Source of the DNA: RGIG5579 sp045580105
GTDB lineage: Bacteria > Bacillota > Clostridia > Oscillospirales > SIG627
Reading direction: 5' to 3'
DNA: 47,839 bases
Assembly: GCA_045580105.1 (NCBI GenBank)
Contig: JAZNNH010000034.1
Coordinates: 1-47,839 of the forward strand
A model generated the notes under the pieces. The model saw nothing but the letters and a program-made list of their open reading frames with translations. It did not search any database and was not told the DNA's origin. A program made the translations under genes and the position numbers. Shown one piece after another: positions 1 to 7,333 of this stretch. Within the stretch, counting starts at the first letter, position 1, and every line of letters starts with the position of its first letter.

Positions 1-1026
1 CGCCGTAGTCGGGCGAGCGCTCGTTTGGGTCGGCTTTAACGGCTCGGGCAGCTTCGTTTCTCGCGAAGCCAAAACGAAAACACCCGTTTCGTGCTCAAAA
101 CTTAACACCCCGTCGGAAAAAGCACAGTCCACTTTTTCCGACGTGCCGTCGCGCAGAAGATACAGCGCGAATTGCTCCGGCAAATCAAATTCCGTGGTCA
201 GAAAAATCGGGGTTTCTCCTTTGGGGTTAAAAATGCTGTCGTTTTTGGTAAAGGAAATCTGAAACGCGCGAATGATTGCGTCCCCGAACAGCTCTCTTGC
301 GGATTCATACTTCTCTCCGCCGTACAAATAGTCGCAGCGAAGCCCTTTTTCATCGCTCTCGTCGTACTGCCCCGGCTGGACTTTTCCCACGATTTTTCCG
401 TCTGCCGAGGTTAGAAACGGCACGGTTTGCTCCTCCCAGCTCGTTTCGCAGTCCAAACAGGTGATCCGATCCACGCCCGCGGTGGAAAAATCGGGCTCGG
501 TCAGCGTTTCGGAAGATAATCTGACGTGCAGGCAATCGAGGGTGAAGAAAATCCCTTCGGTTTCAAACGGGACGGCTTCCCCTTTGGCGTTCTGCGCATC
601 GAAAAAGCGCTCTTGCACGAGGGTTTCCACCTTCGTATCTCCCAAAATGGCATCGTCCTTCACGCGAAACACGATCTTCGCGACGTATCCCGTGGTGTCG
701 AAATCCCCCGCCGTCGCTTCGCTCTTCCAGTGCAGCACCAATTCTCCGGAAACGGGATCCGCATCGCTGTAAAAGCCGGGAAACAGACCCGCATCCTCCG
801 CCGAATACACTTCCAATACCTTCGGGTCAAACTGCAATGTCACGCGAAGCGAGAAAACGCCGGGGTTTCGATTGCACTCAAGCTGCGTGGCAAACAGGTC
901 CCCTCGGCTCAAATTTTCCGCATCAAAGGTCAGCGCCACACGCCCCTTTGTCTGTGCCGAGGCGGGAAAACAGAGCAGTGCCGAAAGCAAAACGGCACAC
1001 AAAACCAAAGCGCCTGCTCGTTTCAT
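1..1026 (-). CDS. Secreted protein with cohesin-like domain (3' end outside window)
   Basis: The frame stays open from an ATG at 1026 to the window edge, 342 codons without a stop, so the C-terminus is missing. Residues 1-28 form a signal peptide (KR, a long hydrophobic stretch, then PASAQ). Residues about 30-160 read like a cohesin-type beta sandwich: a VALTFDAENL opening, then NPGVFSLRVTLQFDP and VLEVYSAED, then GELVLHWKS and VAKIVFRVKDD, the usual order of blocks in cohesin and related secreted modules. Residues about 160-342 are not recognised; LDCLHV and ITCLDC-ETSW carry cysteines, and FSDGVLSFEHETGVFVLA resembles the closing strands of a second beta domain. The start overlaps the stop of the upstream regulator gene by ATGA, so translation is coupled. 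The product is probably surface-exposed. Cohesin assignment is by pattern only; whether it binds a dockerin is unknown. Confidence 0.7.
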   Translation of the reverse strand, partial: MKRAGALVLCAVLLSALLCFPASAQTKGRVALTFDAENLSRGDLFATQLECNRNPGVFSLRVTLQFDPKVLEVYSAEDAGLFPGFYSDADPVSGELVLHWKSEATAGDFDTTGYVAKIVFRVKDDAILGDTKVETLVQERFFDAQNAKGEAVPFETEGIFFTLDCLHVRLSSETLTEPDFSTAGVDRITCLDCETSWEEQTVPFLTSADGKIVGKVQPGQYDESDEKGLRCDYLYGGEKYESARELFGDAIIRAFQISFTKNDSIFNPKGETPIFLTTEFDLPEQFALYLLRDGTSEKVDCAFSDGVLSFEHETGVFVLASRETKLPEPLKPTQTSARPTTA

Positions 1027-2015
1027 TGTTCCACCTCCTCATAGCCCTGCAAGGCACGCCTTGCCAACGAACAAAATTCCTCTCTGACCCATTGGGGCGA
1101 CACGATCCGCACCCGCTCGCCAAAGCCCATCAGCCAAGACAGAAGCGGGGGGCTGACCACCAAGGGAAGGGTCACTTCAAAGCCATCTTCGCGCTTTCTT
1201 GTTACAATCGAGGTGCCGAAGCGGTCGAAAAACACACCGGCAAGGGTTTCGTGACAGCGAAGCGTCACTCTCTCCTCCTTGCCCCCGAACATCCCGAAGG
1301 TCTTTTTTTCGTATTCGCCCGGGTCCTGAAGCGCAAAGGACTCTTCCCCCGCACGCGCTTTGTCAAGCGTTTCGATGCCGGTCATTTTATCTACGCGAAA
1401 ATGCTTTTTCCGGCCGTCCTCCGCCAGCGCAACCAAATAATAATTCTCATCGTCCCAAATCAAAAAATAGGGCGATGCGGTGTAAAACGCGCCGTCGTGA
1501 CGGAATTTCTTTTCGCCGTTCACGTCCCACTCGAAATAGCGGAAGCGGATTTGCTTTTTTTGTTCGATGGCAGAACTGATGGCATCCACGGTGTGGTACA
1601 CGCTCTCGTTCATTGTTTTGATTCTGCCTGCCACCAAAACGGTGCGGGACAAGGCCTTTGCTTCCTGACGGGACAGGAGCGTCTGAAGCTTGCGGATCAG
1701 CGCTTCGCTTTTTTTCTCGGTCAGAAAGCGCGAGGACTGCACCGCATCCACCAGAAGTCGGATTTCCGGCAACTGAAAGGTGCGATCCCCGATAAAATAC
1801 CCCGTTTGTTTGCCGCGGGTGCAAATGATGTCCAGACCAAAGGTGCGCAAGGCCTCCAGATCGTCGTATAAGCTCTTGCGCTCGGCGGAAATGCCCGCGC
1901 GCTGCAAATAAAAAATGATATCCTGCAACGTGGCAGGATGGTTTTCATCCGTTTGTTCCAACAGAAATTGCGCAATATGCAAAATCTTTTGCTTTTGTCC
2001 GCGACTTTTCGGCAT
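1023..2015 (-). CDS. WYL-domain transcriptional regulator
   Basis: 330 residues in the usual layout of DeoR/WYL regulators. An N-terminal winged helix-turn-helix (residues 1-75) includes ATLQDIIFYLQ and AERKSLYDDLEAL, typical of this family. A central linker is followed by a WYL domain (about 140-215) with IRFRYFEW, YTASPYFLIWDDENYYLVAL and HFRVDKM, and a C-terminal WCX-like segment (about 245-325). The WYL domain in this family senses a ligand, often a nucleotide or nucleic acid; the ligand here is unknown. The ribosome site AAGGAG lies 7 bases before the ATG. The gene has its own sigma-A-like promoter and overlaps the cohesin-like gene downstream by four bases, so the regulator probably controls its own two-gene operon. 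Confidence 0.88.
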   Translation of the reverse strand: MPKSRGQKQKILHIAQFLLEQTDENHPATLQDIIFYLQRAGISAERKSLYDDLEALRTFGLDIICTRGKQTGYFIGDRTFQLPEIRLLVDAVQSSRFLTEKKSEALIRKLQTLLSRQEAKALSRTVLVAGRIKTMNESVYHTVDAISSAIEQKKQIRFRYFEWDVNGEKKFRHDGAFYTASPYFLIWDDENYYLVALAEDGRKKHFRVDKMTGIETLDKARAGEESFALQDPGEYEKKTFGMFGGKEERVTLRCHETLAGVFFDRFGTSIVTRKREDGFEVTLPLVVSPPLLSWLMGFGERVRIVSPQWVREEFCSLARRALQGYEEVEQ

Positions 2016-2044
2016 CGTTTTCTCCTTGTGGATTTATTTTTTTC

Positions 2045-2073
2045 ATTGTACCACAAATCGTACACTCGCGCAA
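2045..2073 (-). promoter_or_regulatory. Sigma-A promoter of WYL operon
   Basis: On the minus strand, TTGCGC (-35) and TACAAT (-10) are separated by exactly 17 bp, and the WYL start codon lies 30 bp downstream of the -10. The -10 has one mismatch and the -35 is moderate. Confidence 0.6.
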
Positions 2074-2155
2074 GAGGAACTTGTCGGAAACGAAACAAGT
2101 TTTTGCCGTTTTCTCAACGCCCAAATTTCCGTTCGAACAAGGGAAACGAAAAACA

Positions 2156-2183
2156 AAAAGCAGAGCGTTTCGCTCTGCTTTTT
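2156..2183 (-). terminator. Terminator of patatin gene
   Basis: Stem AAAAGCAGAGCG / CGCTCTGCTTTT with a 3-nt loop directly at the stop codon of the patatin gene. U-runs occur on both strands, so it could act in both directions. Confidence 0.8.
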
Positions 2184-3042
2184 ATTTGCTTTGTAAAAAT
2201 GCGTTCAGCTCCTCAAGGCGCTTCTTGGCTTCTTCTTGTCCGATGCGCCAAGCGGCGCGAAGGTTTTCGGGATTGTGATCGACGCGGCCGACCGGCAGGG
2301 GTGAGGCAGGGGCGATGACAAACGCCTTGCCTTCCTTTTCACGGGCGAAAATTTCCTCCTGCTCGCGGCGGTAGGTAAGATGCCGCTGCGCCATGGCGCG
2401 GCAAAGGGCGGGATACCGAGCGTATTGAACCTTCATCAGCGTGCCAAAGCGGTTTTCCCCTTTGATATAATCGCGCGGCTGGGTGAGGACAACGACGTTT
2501 TTCTCATATCCCCGCTCTTCCAAAAACCAAAGCGGAATGGACGAGGCGATGCCGCCGTCCAAATACTGTTTTCCGTCAATTTCCACCATTTTGGAAACAA
2601 AGGGCATGGATGCGCTTGCCTGAAAAATTTTCATCACGCGCTTCTTTTCCCCCTCGCAGGAAAAGCCCACGGGCTTACCCGTTTCCGCGTCGGTGCACAG
2701 GGCGAAAAACGCCATCGGGTTTTCTTCATATCGCTTCCAATCAAAGAGATCGAGCTCCTCAGGCAGGCGGCGGTAACAAAAATCCGCGCCGTAGAGCGAG
2801 CCGGTCAGAAGAAGCGAACGCAAACTGCAATAGCGCTTGTCGCGGCAAAAGCGCGTGTTATACCGAAGGACTCTTCCTTTTTGCTCGGATTTTAAATTGC
2901 ATCCGAACGCCGCACCCGCGCTGACGCCGACCGCTCCGTCAAAGCCAATCCCCTCTTCCAAAAACACGTCCAGCACGCCCGCAGTAAAGAGCCCGCGCAT
3001 TGCGCCTCCCTCCAAAACGAGACCTCGTTTTTCTGTGCTCAC
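2182..3042 (-). CDS. Patatin-like phospholipase family protein
   Basis: 286 residues with the Ser-Asp dyad architecture of bacterial patatins. The oxyanion loop is LEGGAMRG (residues 10-17), the nucleophile sits in GVSAG (residues about 39-43), and the catalytic Asp sits in YLDGGIASSIP. The C-terminal third (about 200-286, arginine- and glutamate-rich) matches the extra domain of the YjjU/DUF6363-type patatins. No signal peptide or membrane helix is visible, so the enzyme is cytosolic or peripheral. Start chosen at GTG 3042, 6-8 bases after AAGGAG; the ATG just upstream in another frame stops at once. The gene stands alone between its own promoter and terminator. It probably hydrolyses acyl esters of phospholipids or lysophospholipids; the substrate cannot be read from sequence. 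Confidence 0.88.
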   Translation of the reverse strand: MSTEKRGLVLEGGAMRGLFTAGVLDVFLEEGIGFDGAVGVSAGAAFGCNLKSEQKGRVLRYNTRFCRDKRYCSLRSLLLTGSLYGADFCYRRLPEELDLFDWKRYEENPMAFFALCTDAETGKPVGFSCEGEKKRVMKIFQASASMPFVSKMVEIDGKQYLDGGIASSIPLWFLEERGYEKNVVVLTQPRDYIKGENRFGTLMKVQYARYPALCRAMAQRHLTYRREQEEIFAREKEGKAFVIAPASPLPVGRVDHNPENLRAAWRIGQEEAKKRLEELNAFLQSK

Positions 3043-3073
3043 GCTTTCATCTCCTTATGGTTTCTTCTCCTCT

Positions 3074-3102
3074 ATTTTACAAAATAAGCGCACCTTTTTC
3101 AA
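3074..3102 (-). promoter_or_regulatory. Sigma-A promoter of patatin gene
   Basis: Minus strand TTGAAA and TAAAAT spaced by 17 bp, about 30 bp before the GTG start. Confidence 0.65.
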
Positions 3103-3130
3103 GGGCTTTCCCCGAAGGCGGCAAAAAAAC

Positions 3131-3159
3131 TTGACAAACCCCGATTCTTCTGTTATAAT
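3131..3159 (+). promoter_or_regulatory. Consensus promoter of tRNA-Glu
   Basis: Perfect TTGACA and TATAAT hexamers with a 17-bp spacer, the -10 ending 14 bp before the mature 5' end of the tRNA. This is the strongest consensus promoter in the window and fits a stable-RNA gene. Confidence 0.9.
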
Positions 3160-3173
3160 TTCAAATTGCAGCC

Positions 3174-3248
3174 GGCCCATTGGTCAAGCGGCTAAGACGC
3201 CACCCTCTCAAGGTGGAATCATGGGTTCGATTCCCGTATGGGTCACCA
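3174..3248 (+). tRNA. tRNA-Glu (CTC)
   Basis: Full cloverleaf of 75 nt with encoded CCA. The acceptor stem GGCCCAT pairs with ATGGGTC (one G-T pair). The anticodon stem CCACC/GGTGG encloses the loop CTCTCAA, giving anticodon CTC, which reads GAG. The T-arm carries GGTTCGATTCC. It is a single gene, flanked by its own consensus promoter and terminator. Confidence 0.96.
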
Positions 3249-3286
3249 AAAACCCCTCGGACAAACGTCCGAGGGGTTTTCTTTTT
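3249..3286 (+). terminator. Bidirectional terminator (tRNA-Glu / S1 gene)
   Basis: A 14-bp perfect stem (AAAACCCCTCGGAC with its complement, loop AAAC) directly after the CCA end, followed by TTTTCTTTTT. The minus strand also has a T-run, so it ends the convergent S1-domain gene too. Confidence 0.9.
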
Positions 3287-4199
3287 ATCTTCCCGAATCG
3301 GGGTGGGCGTAGTGAAAGGTGCGGATATTGCCTTCGCGAATAAAATATTCGGTTTTCGGGGCGCCCGAAGACGGCGGGAACGAGTCGATGAGAACCAATT
3401 TGATTTTCATTTTCTGCGGAATGATATTTTTGATGTAGACGGCGCAGGCGTCCCCGACCTTTACGTCGCCCCGCCATTCCGCAAGCCCTGCAAGGTTGGG
3501 GGCAAGTTCAATGAAAATGCCGTAGGATTCTATGCTTCGAATGATCCCCACCACCGTTTGCCCGACTTCAAAGTGCGCGGCGTTTTCTTCCCACGTGCCC
3601 AAAAGCTCCTTATGGGTCAAGCTGATTCTGCCGCGCCTGCCGAGCCGCACCTCGTCGCGCGCTTTCACCGCACAGAAAATGTGCTGTCCCAATCGGAAGC
3701 GATCCGAGGGGTGCGAAATACGCGAGACGGAAATGCAGTCGATCGAAAGCAGGGAAACGATGCCGCAGCCGATATCGCAAAACGCGCCGAAGGGCTCGAA
3801 ATGCGTAATTTTCGCTTCCAGCACGTCCCCTTCTTCCTTTTGGTCGAGGTATTCTCTCAGACATTTTTCCTGCGCCTTCTTTCGGGACAGGTACACCACC
3901 GGCTCTTTTTCGTATTCGATGCGATCGATCAAAAACACGCTGGGTTTTCCCACGCGGGTGATGACGCCGATGTCGCGCACCGGCTCGCCGTTTTCCGTTA
4001 CGGCGACCTCTTCTCTGGGAAGAATGGCGCGCACGCCGCCCAAATCAAACACAAGAGAAAGGTCGCAGTCGCAGAGCGTACTTTTCGCTTCTAAAATAAG
4101 ACCCTCCTCCATGGCTTTTTCAAGATGTGCCAACGAGGAAACGGCAGTTTCGTTTTCCGGGGTCCCCTCCAGCATTCCCTCGGGAAAAAATTGATTCAT
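3285..4199 (-). CDS. S1 RNA-binding domain protein
   Basis: 304 residues built from S1-type OB folds. The clearest lie at about 120-190 (GDVLEAKITHFEPFGAFCDIG ending in ISVSRISH) and 205-275 (VGQTVVGIIRSIESYGIFIEL ending in LAGLAEW, KVGDACAVYI); a more divergent one is at about 35-105 (EGLILEAKSTLCD, ILPREEV). This is the layout of the short S1 homologues of Firmicutes, half the size of true ribosomal protein S1, thought to bind RNA or the ribosome. The ribosome site GGAGGAG lies 4 bases before the ATG. The gene stands between a small unknown ORF upstream and the tRNA-Glu terminator downstream. The precise role in translation is not known. Confidence 0.8.
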   Translation of the reverse strand: MNQFFPEGMLEGTPENETAVSSLAHLEKAMEEGLILEAKSTLCDCDLSLVFDLGGVRAILPREEVAVTENGEPVRDIGVITRVGKPSVFLIDRIEYEKEPVVYLSRKKAQEKCLREYLDQKEEGDVLEAKITHFEPFGAFCDIGCGIVSLLSIDCISVSRISHPSDRFRLGQHIFCAVKARDEVRLGRRGRISLTHKELLGTWEENAAHFEVGQTVVGIIRSIESYGIFIELAPNLAGLAEWRGDVKVGDACAVYIKNIIPQKMKIKLVLIDSFPPSSGAPKTEYFIREGNIRTFHYAHPDSGR

Positions 4200-4234
4200 G
4201 GCTCTCCTCCGTTTTTCACTTTAGTTGCTTCATT

Positions 4235-4426
4235 CTATGTGAAAAAATCAAAGATTATTCCCGACTGAGAAAGTCGGGCTCGCACCAAAAATTCCCATTC
4301 GGGCAAGGGTTTTACCCGCAAGACCCCCTCGCCTTCCCAAGTAAACGACGCCGCCCGCCCGCAAAGCGAAGAAAGTGCCTTTGCCGCCTCGCGGCTCGAT
4401 GCAAAACACACGCAGATTTCCGGCAA
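4235..4426 (-). CDS. Small hypothetical protein
   Basis: 63 residues, unrecognised. The TTG at 4426 is preferred because GGGGGTGG lies 4 bases upstream, whereas the in-frame ATG at 4447 has no ribosome site. The product opens with PEICVCFASSREAAKAL, a beta-alpha start with two cysteines, and ends in hydrophobic residues. The S1-domain gene follows 36 bp downstream on the same strand, so the two may be cotranscribed. There is no identifiable domain; a small alpha/beta fold is all that can be suggested. Confidence 0.45.
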   Translation of the reverse strand: MPEICVCFASSREAAKALSSLCGRAASFTWEGEGVLRVKPLPEWEFLVRARLSQSGIIFDFFT

Positions 4427-4466
4427 TTCACCACCCCCTGCTATCATATGCTTGCAAAAACAAAAA

Positions 4467-4637
4467 CCTACTTTCTTTTAAAAAAAGAAAATAGGCAAAG
4501 AAAAACTTTCGTAATGGGTAATCACAAAAAAGGACTGGTATTTCCAGCCCTTTTCTTTTTATTCTATTTTTGGTTCCTTTCTTTTCAAAGAAAGGAATAT
4601 TTTGGAGGTTTGAAACCTTTTTAAAAAGGTTTCAAGA
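4467..4637 (-). repeat. Modular intergenic repeat, copy A
   Basis: This fills the gap after the CPBP-Pth gene. Read on the minus strand it contains a hairpin GAAACCTTTTTAAAAAGGTTTC followed by CAAACCTCC, a second hairpin CCTTTCTTTGAAAAGAAAGG, a terminator-like stem around GGACTGG (4525-4555), one CCCATTACGAAAGTTTTTC unit, and the closing hairpin of CTATTTTCTTT with AAAGAAAGTAG. The same modules occur at 8458, 17290 and 28162. Confidence 0.75.
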
Positions 4638-4641
4638 GCAA

Positions 4642-6141
4642 TTAATGATTTTTACCGTTGAACATAGCGCTTGCGCGGTCCAGATCGTCGTTTAAAAACG
4701 CCTTGGCAGTGGCAAAAACGTCTTCCATGCAAGCGATCACGTGTTCCAGATCCTCTTTGGAAAGATTGCCCAGAACCCAGTTCATCAGCTCCCATCCCTG
4801 GGGCGGGGTTCCGACACCCATTTTCACACGGGGGAAGGCGTCGGAAGAAAGAGATGCGATGATGGATTTGATTCCGTTGTGCCCACCTGCCGAGCCGGAT
4901 TTACGGATGCGGAAGACACCGGGGGGAAAGCTGATGTCGTCGAAAATAACAAGGATGCGTTCCGCAGGAATTTTATAAAACGAAGCCGCTTCGCGCACCG
5001 CCTGACCGGAGGAGTTCATAAAGGTTTGCGGCTTCATCAGAAGCACCTTTTTGCCGTCGATCACGGTGTCTGCGGTCAGCGCGTGAAAGCGCAGATTCTG
5101 AATTTTCACATTCTGGCGCAAGGCGATATAGTCCAGTGCCATAAAACCGCAGTTGTGGCGGTTGGACGCGTATTTTTCACCGGGGTTTCCCAGTCCTACA
5201 ATCACATATTCGGGCGCAGCCATTGCGTCTCCTTTCTCTTCTTTTACAACGTGATTCATCGGGTTCATCGGATCGAAAGCGGGCTTTGCGGGCTTGGCGA
5301 CGCTGTCCGTCGCTTCCCGCAAAAGCAGGACGGCAAAGGGGAACGAGATAAGGCAGAACAGATACGCCGCCATCACACAGAACGTCCACCACGGACCCTC
5401 TTGCTCAAAGCCGAGATAATCTCCGATTCGGAACAGATAATTGGTGCTGTTAAACGCCATATGAAGCCCGATCGCGGGCCAAAGCGAAGAAAAGCGATGC
5501 GTCAGCCAGCCCAGCAAAATACCCAAAGGCAGGGTAAACACAATCTGATAAAGATTGCCGTGAATGAGGGAAAACGCAATCGCGGACAGCACGATCGCAG
5601 GGGTCGGAGCCATCCCTTTTTTTAAGGTGGTAAGCACCGCACCGCGACACAGAATTTCCTCCGCAACCGGCGCTAACACGCAGGCATAAAGCATTTCCGC
5701 CCAAAGAAAACCACCTGCCGAGTCAAGCGCCTGCTGCTGTTGCAGATAGCTTTCCTGCGACGCTTGAAACGCGGGAAACACATTTGCCACTTGAATTAGC
5801 AGCCCCGCGGCAAGATAGCAGGCAAAGCCAAGAAAGACACCGGCAAACAGCGCCGTCGGCTTGGTCTTTTTCAGAGAATTGATCGAGAGGAATTTTTCTC
5901 TTTGCATCAGAACCAAGAACCCGAGGAAAACAAGGGAAGATAAGGTCATAATTTCATAAATCAGGCGGTTGTAAACCTGTGTTAAATCACTCAGAGCTTG
6001 GGCAAAGTCCATGCCGCTCGCGGTAAAGAGCGCCAAAATCGCCACTTCCGCCAAAAAGCCCGCCACCGCCTGACAGGCAAGAAACAGGAACAGGTAGCCG
6101 ACCGCCTTTGCGATCGACTTGACAACGCTTTGTTGTTTCAT
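4642..6141 (-). CDS. pth: CPBP intramembrane protease fused to peptidyl-tRNA hydrolase
   Basis: 499 residues in one frame. Residues 1-280 are a CPBP (Abi/Rce1-type) membrane protease with about eight hydrophobic helices and its motifs: EE161-162 with R166, H194 in SLIHGN, and H227/N231 in HMAFN. Residues 307-499 are a full-length bacterial Pth: VIVGLGNPGEKY, catalytic His in RHNCGF, MNSSG, the Asp of DDIS and GGHNGIKSI. Pth frees tRNA from peptidyl-tRNA. Codon 307 is an ATG (5223) with AAAGGAG 5 bases before it, so soluble Pth of 193 residues is probably made from this internal start, with or without the long fusion. The linker 281-306 is polar (PAKPAFDPMNPMNH, then KEEKGD). The stop separating two genes seems to have been lost, or an assembly indel joins them. 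thiI ends 10 bp upstream on the same strand. Confidence 0.85.
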   Translation of the reverse strand: MKQQSVVKSIAKAVGYLFLFLACQAVAGFLAEVAILALFTASGMDFAQALSDLTQVYNRLIYEIMTLSSLVFLGFLVLMQREKFLSINSLKKTKPTALFAGVFLGFACYLAAGLLIQVANVFPAFQASQESYLQQQQALDSAGGFLWAEMLYACVLAPVAEEILCRGAVLTTLKKGMAPTPAIVLSAIAFSLIHGNLYQIVFTLPLGILLGWLTHRFSSLWPAIGLHMAFNSTNYLFRIGDYLGFEQEGPWWTFCVMAAYLFCLISFPFAVLLLREATDSVAKPAKPAFDPMNPMNHVVKEEKGDAMAAPEYVIVGLGNPGEKYASNRHNCGFMALDYIALRQNVKIQNLRFHALTADTVIDGKKVLLMKPQTFMNSSGQAVREAASFYKIPAERILVIFDDISFPPGVFRIRKSGSAGGHNGIKSIIASLSSDAFPRVKMGVGTPPQGWELMNWVLGNLSKEDLEHVIACMEDVFATAKAFLNDDLDRASAMFNGKNH

Positions 6142-6150
6142 CTGAACCTC

Positions 6151-7329
6151 CTATCGGTCAATGCGAACAAATTCAATGTTCGCGAACGCCTCGTCTTCCA
6201 AGGCGGCAAGGTCGAGCTTCGCCTCTTCCTCCAATACGTTTTCAATCCGCGGATTGAGCTTCGGGTGACGGGGCGTGAAGACCGTACAGCAATCTTCGTA
6301 CGGCAAAATAGAGGTTTCAAAGCAGTCGATCTGACGGCTCGTGCAAACGATTTCCTCTTTGTCCATTCCGATCAGAGGACGGTAAACGGGAAAGCTTGCC
6401 GCCGCATCGGTACAGCGCAGGGCGTCCATGGTCTGACTTGCCACCTGCCCCAAGCTTTCGCCGGTCACGATCGCCCCGCAACCCTGCCGTTCGGCAACGC
6501 GGCAGGCAAGGCGCATCATACAGCGCCGCAGAAGAATGGTAAAATATTCTTCCTGACACGCTTCCTGCAAGGCAAGCTGAATGTTCGTTAAGCGAATGCT
6601 GGCGAAATTGACCGTATCGGTATACTCGCACAGCTTTCGGGCAAGGTCCATGACCTTTTCCTTGGCTCGTTCCGAGGTATAAGGGAACGATTCGAAGTGG
6701 AGCGCATCGATATACGCACCGCGTTTTGCCATACGAAAGCCCGCAACGGGCGAATCAATGCCACCGGAGAGAAGCAAAAGCGCTCTGCCGCCGGTGCCGT
6801 AGGGCATACCGCCTGCACCGGGCAGTTTCCCTGCGTGCACGTAGGCAAAGTCTTCGCGGATCTCGACCCAAACCACCTCCTGCGGATTGTGAACGTCGAC
6901 CCGAGGCGCTCTGCCGCCCAAGGTGCTGAGCACGCACGCGCCCACCTCCCGACAGATTTCGGGCGATTTTAAGCCGAATTTCTTATCGCTTCGACGGGCG
7001 TCTGCTTTAAAGCTTGCGACCCCGACGAGCGTCGGTGCGATTTTTTCGCGCACAACGGCAAGAATGGCGTCCATATTCTTTTCCACGCGATACGCGATGG
7101 AAACGCTGACAATGCCGAATACTTTCTGCATTTCGGGCAGTACCAAATCCAAAAGGGCGTCGTCCTCGGATTCCACAAAGACCGTGGACTGCGAGGTGAA
7201 GACGCGAAAATCGCCCAGCCGTTTGCATTTGCGCTTGACCTGACGCAGCAAAACCGAATCAAAATAGCTTCGGTTCGCGCCTTTCAGTATTAATTCACCG
7301 TATTTTAAAAGGATTGATCTCTTTTCCAT
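6151..7329 (-). CDS. thiI: tRNA 4-thiouridine synthase ThiI
   Basis: 392 residues, the Gram-positive form without a rhodanese tail. An N-terminal ferredoxin-like plus THUMP region (1-165) opens with LLKYGELILKGANR. The PP-loop ATPase domain carries LLLSGGIDSPVAG (about 183-195), which binds ATP and adenylates U8 of tRNA; near the C-terminus EDCCTVFTPRHP carries the conserved cysteine region. Sulfur comes from a cysteine desulfurase, whose gene ends 4 bp upstream here, the classic Firmicutes pairing. The product modifies tRNA U8 and can also serve thiamine thiazole synthesis. The CPBP-Pth gene follows 10 bp downstream, suggesting a desulfurase-thiI-pth operon centred on tRNA. Confidence 0.95.
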   Translation of the reverse strand: MEKRSILLKYGELILKGANRSYFDSVLLRQVKRKCKRLGDFRVFTSQSTVFVESEDDALLDLVLPEMQKVFGIVSVSIAYRVEKNMDAILAVVREKIAPTLVGVASFKADARRSDKKFGLKSPEICREVGACVLSTLGGRAPRVDVHNPQEVVWVEIREDFAYVHAGKLPGAGGMPYGTGGRALLLLSGGIDSPVAGFRMAKRGAYIDALHFESFPYTSERAKEKVMDLARKLCEYTDTVNFASIRLTNIQLALQEACQEEYFTILLRRCMMRLACRVAERQGCGAIVTGESLGQVASQTMDALRCTDAAASFPVYRPLIGMDKEEIVCTSRQIDCFETSILPYEDCCTVFTPRHPKLNPRIENVLEEEAKLDLAALEDEAFANIEFVRIDR

Positions 7330-7333
7330 ACAT

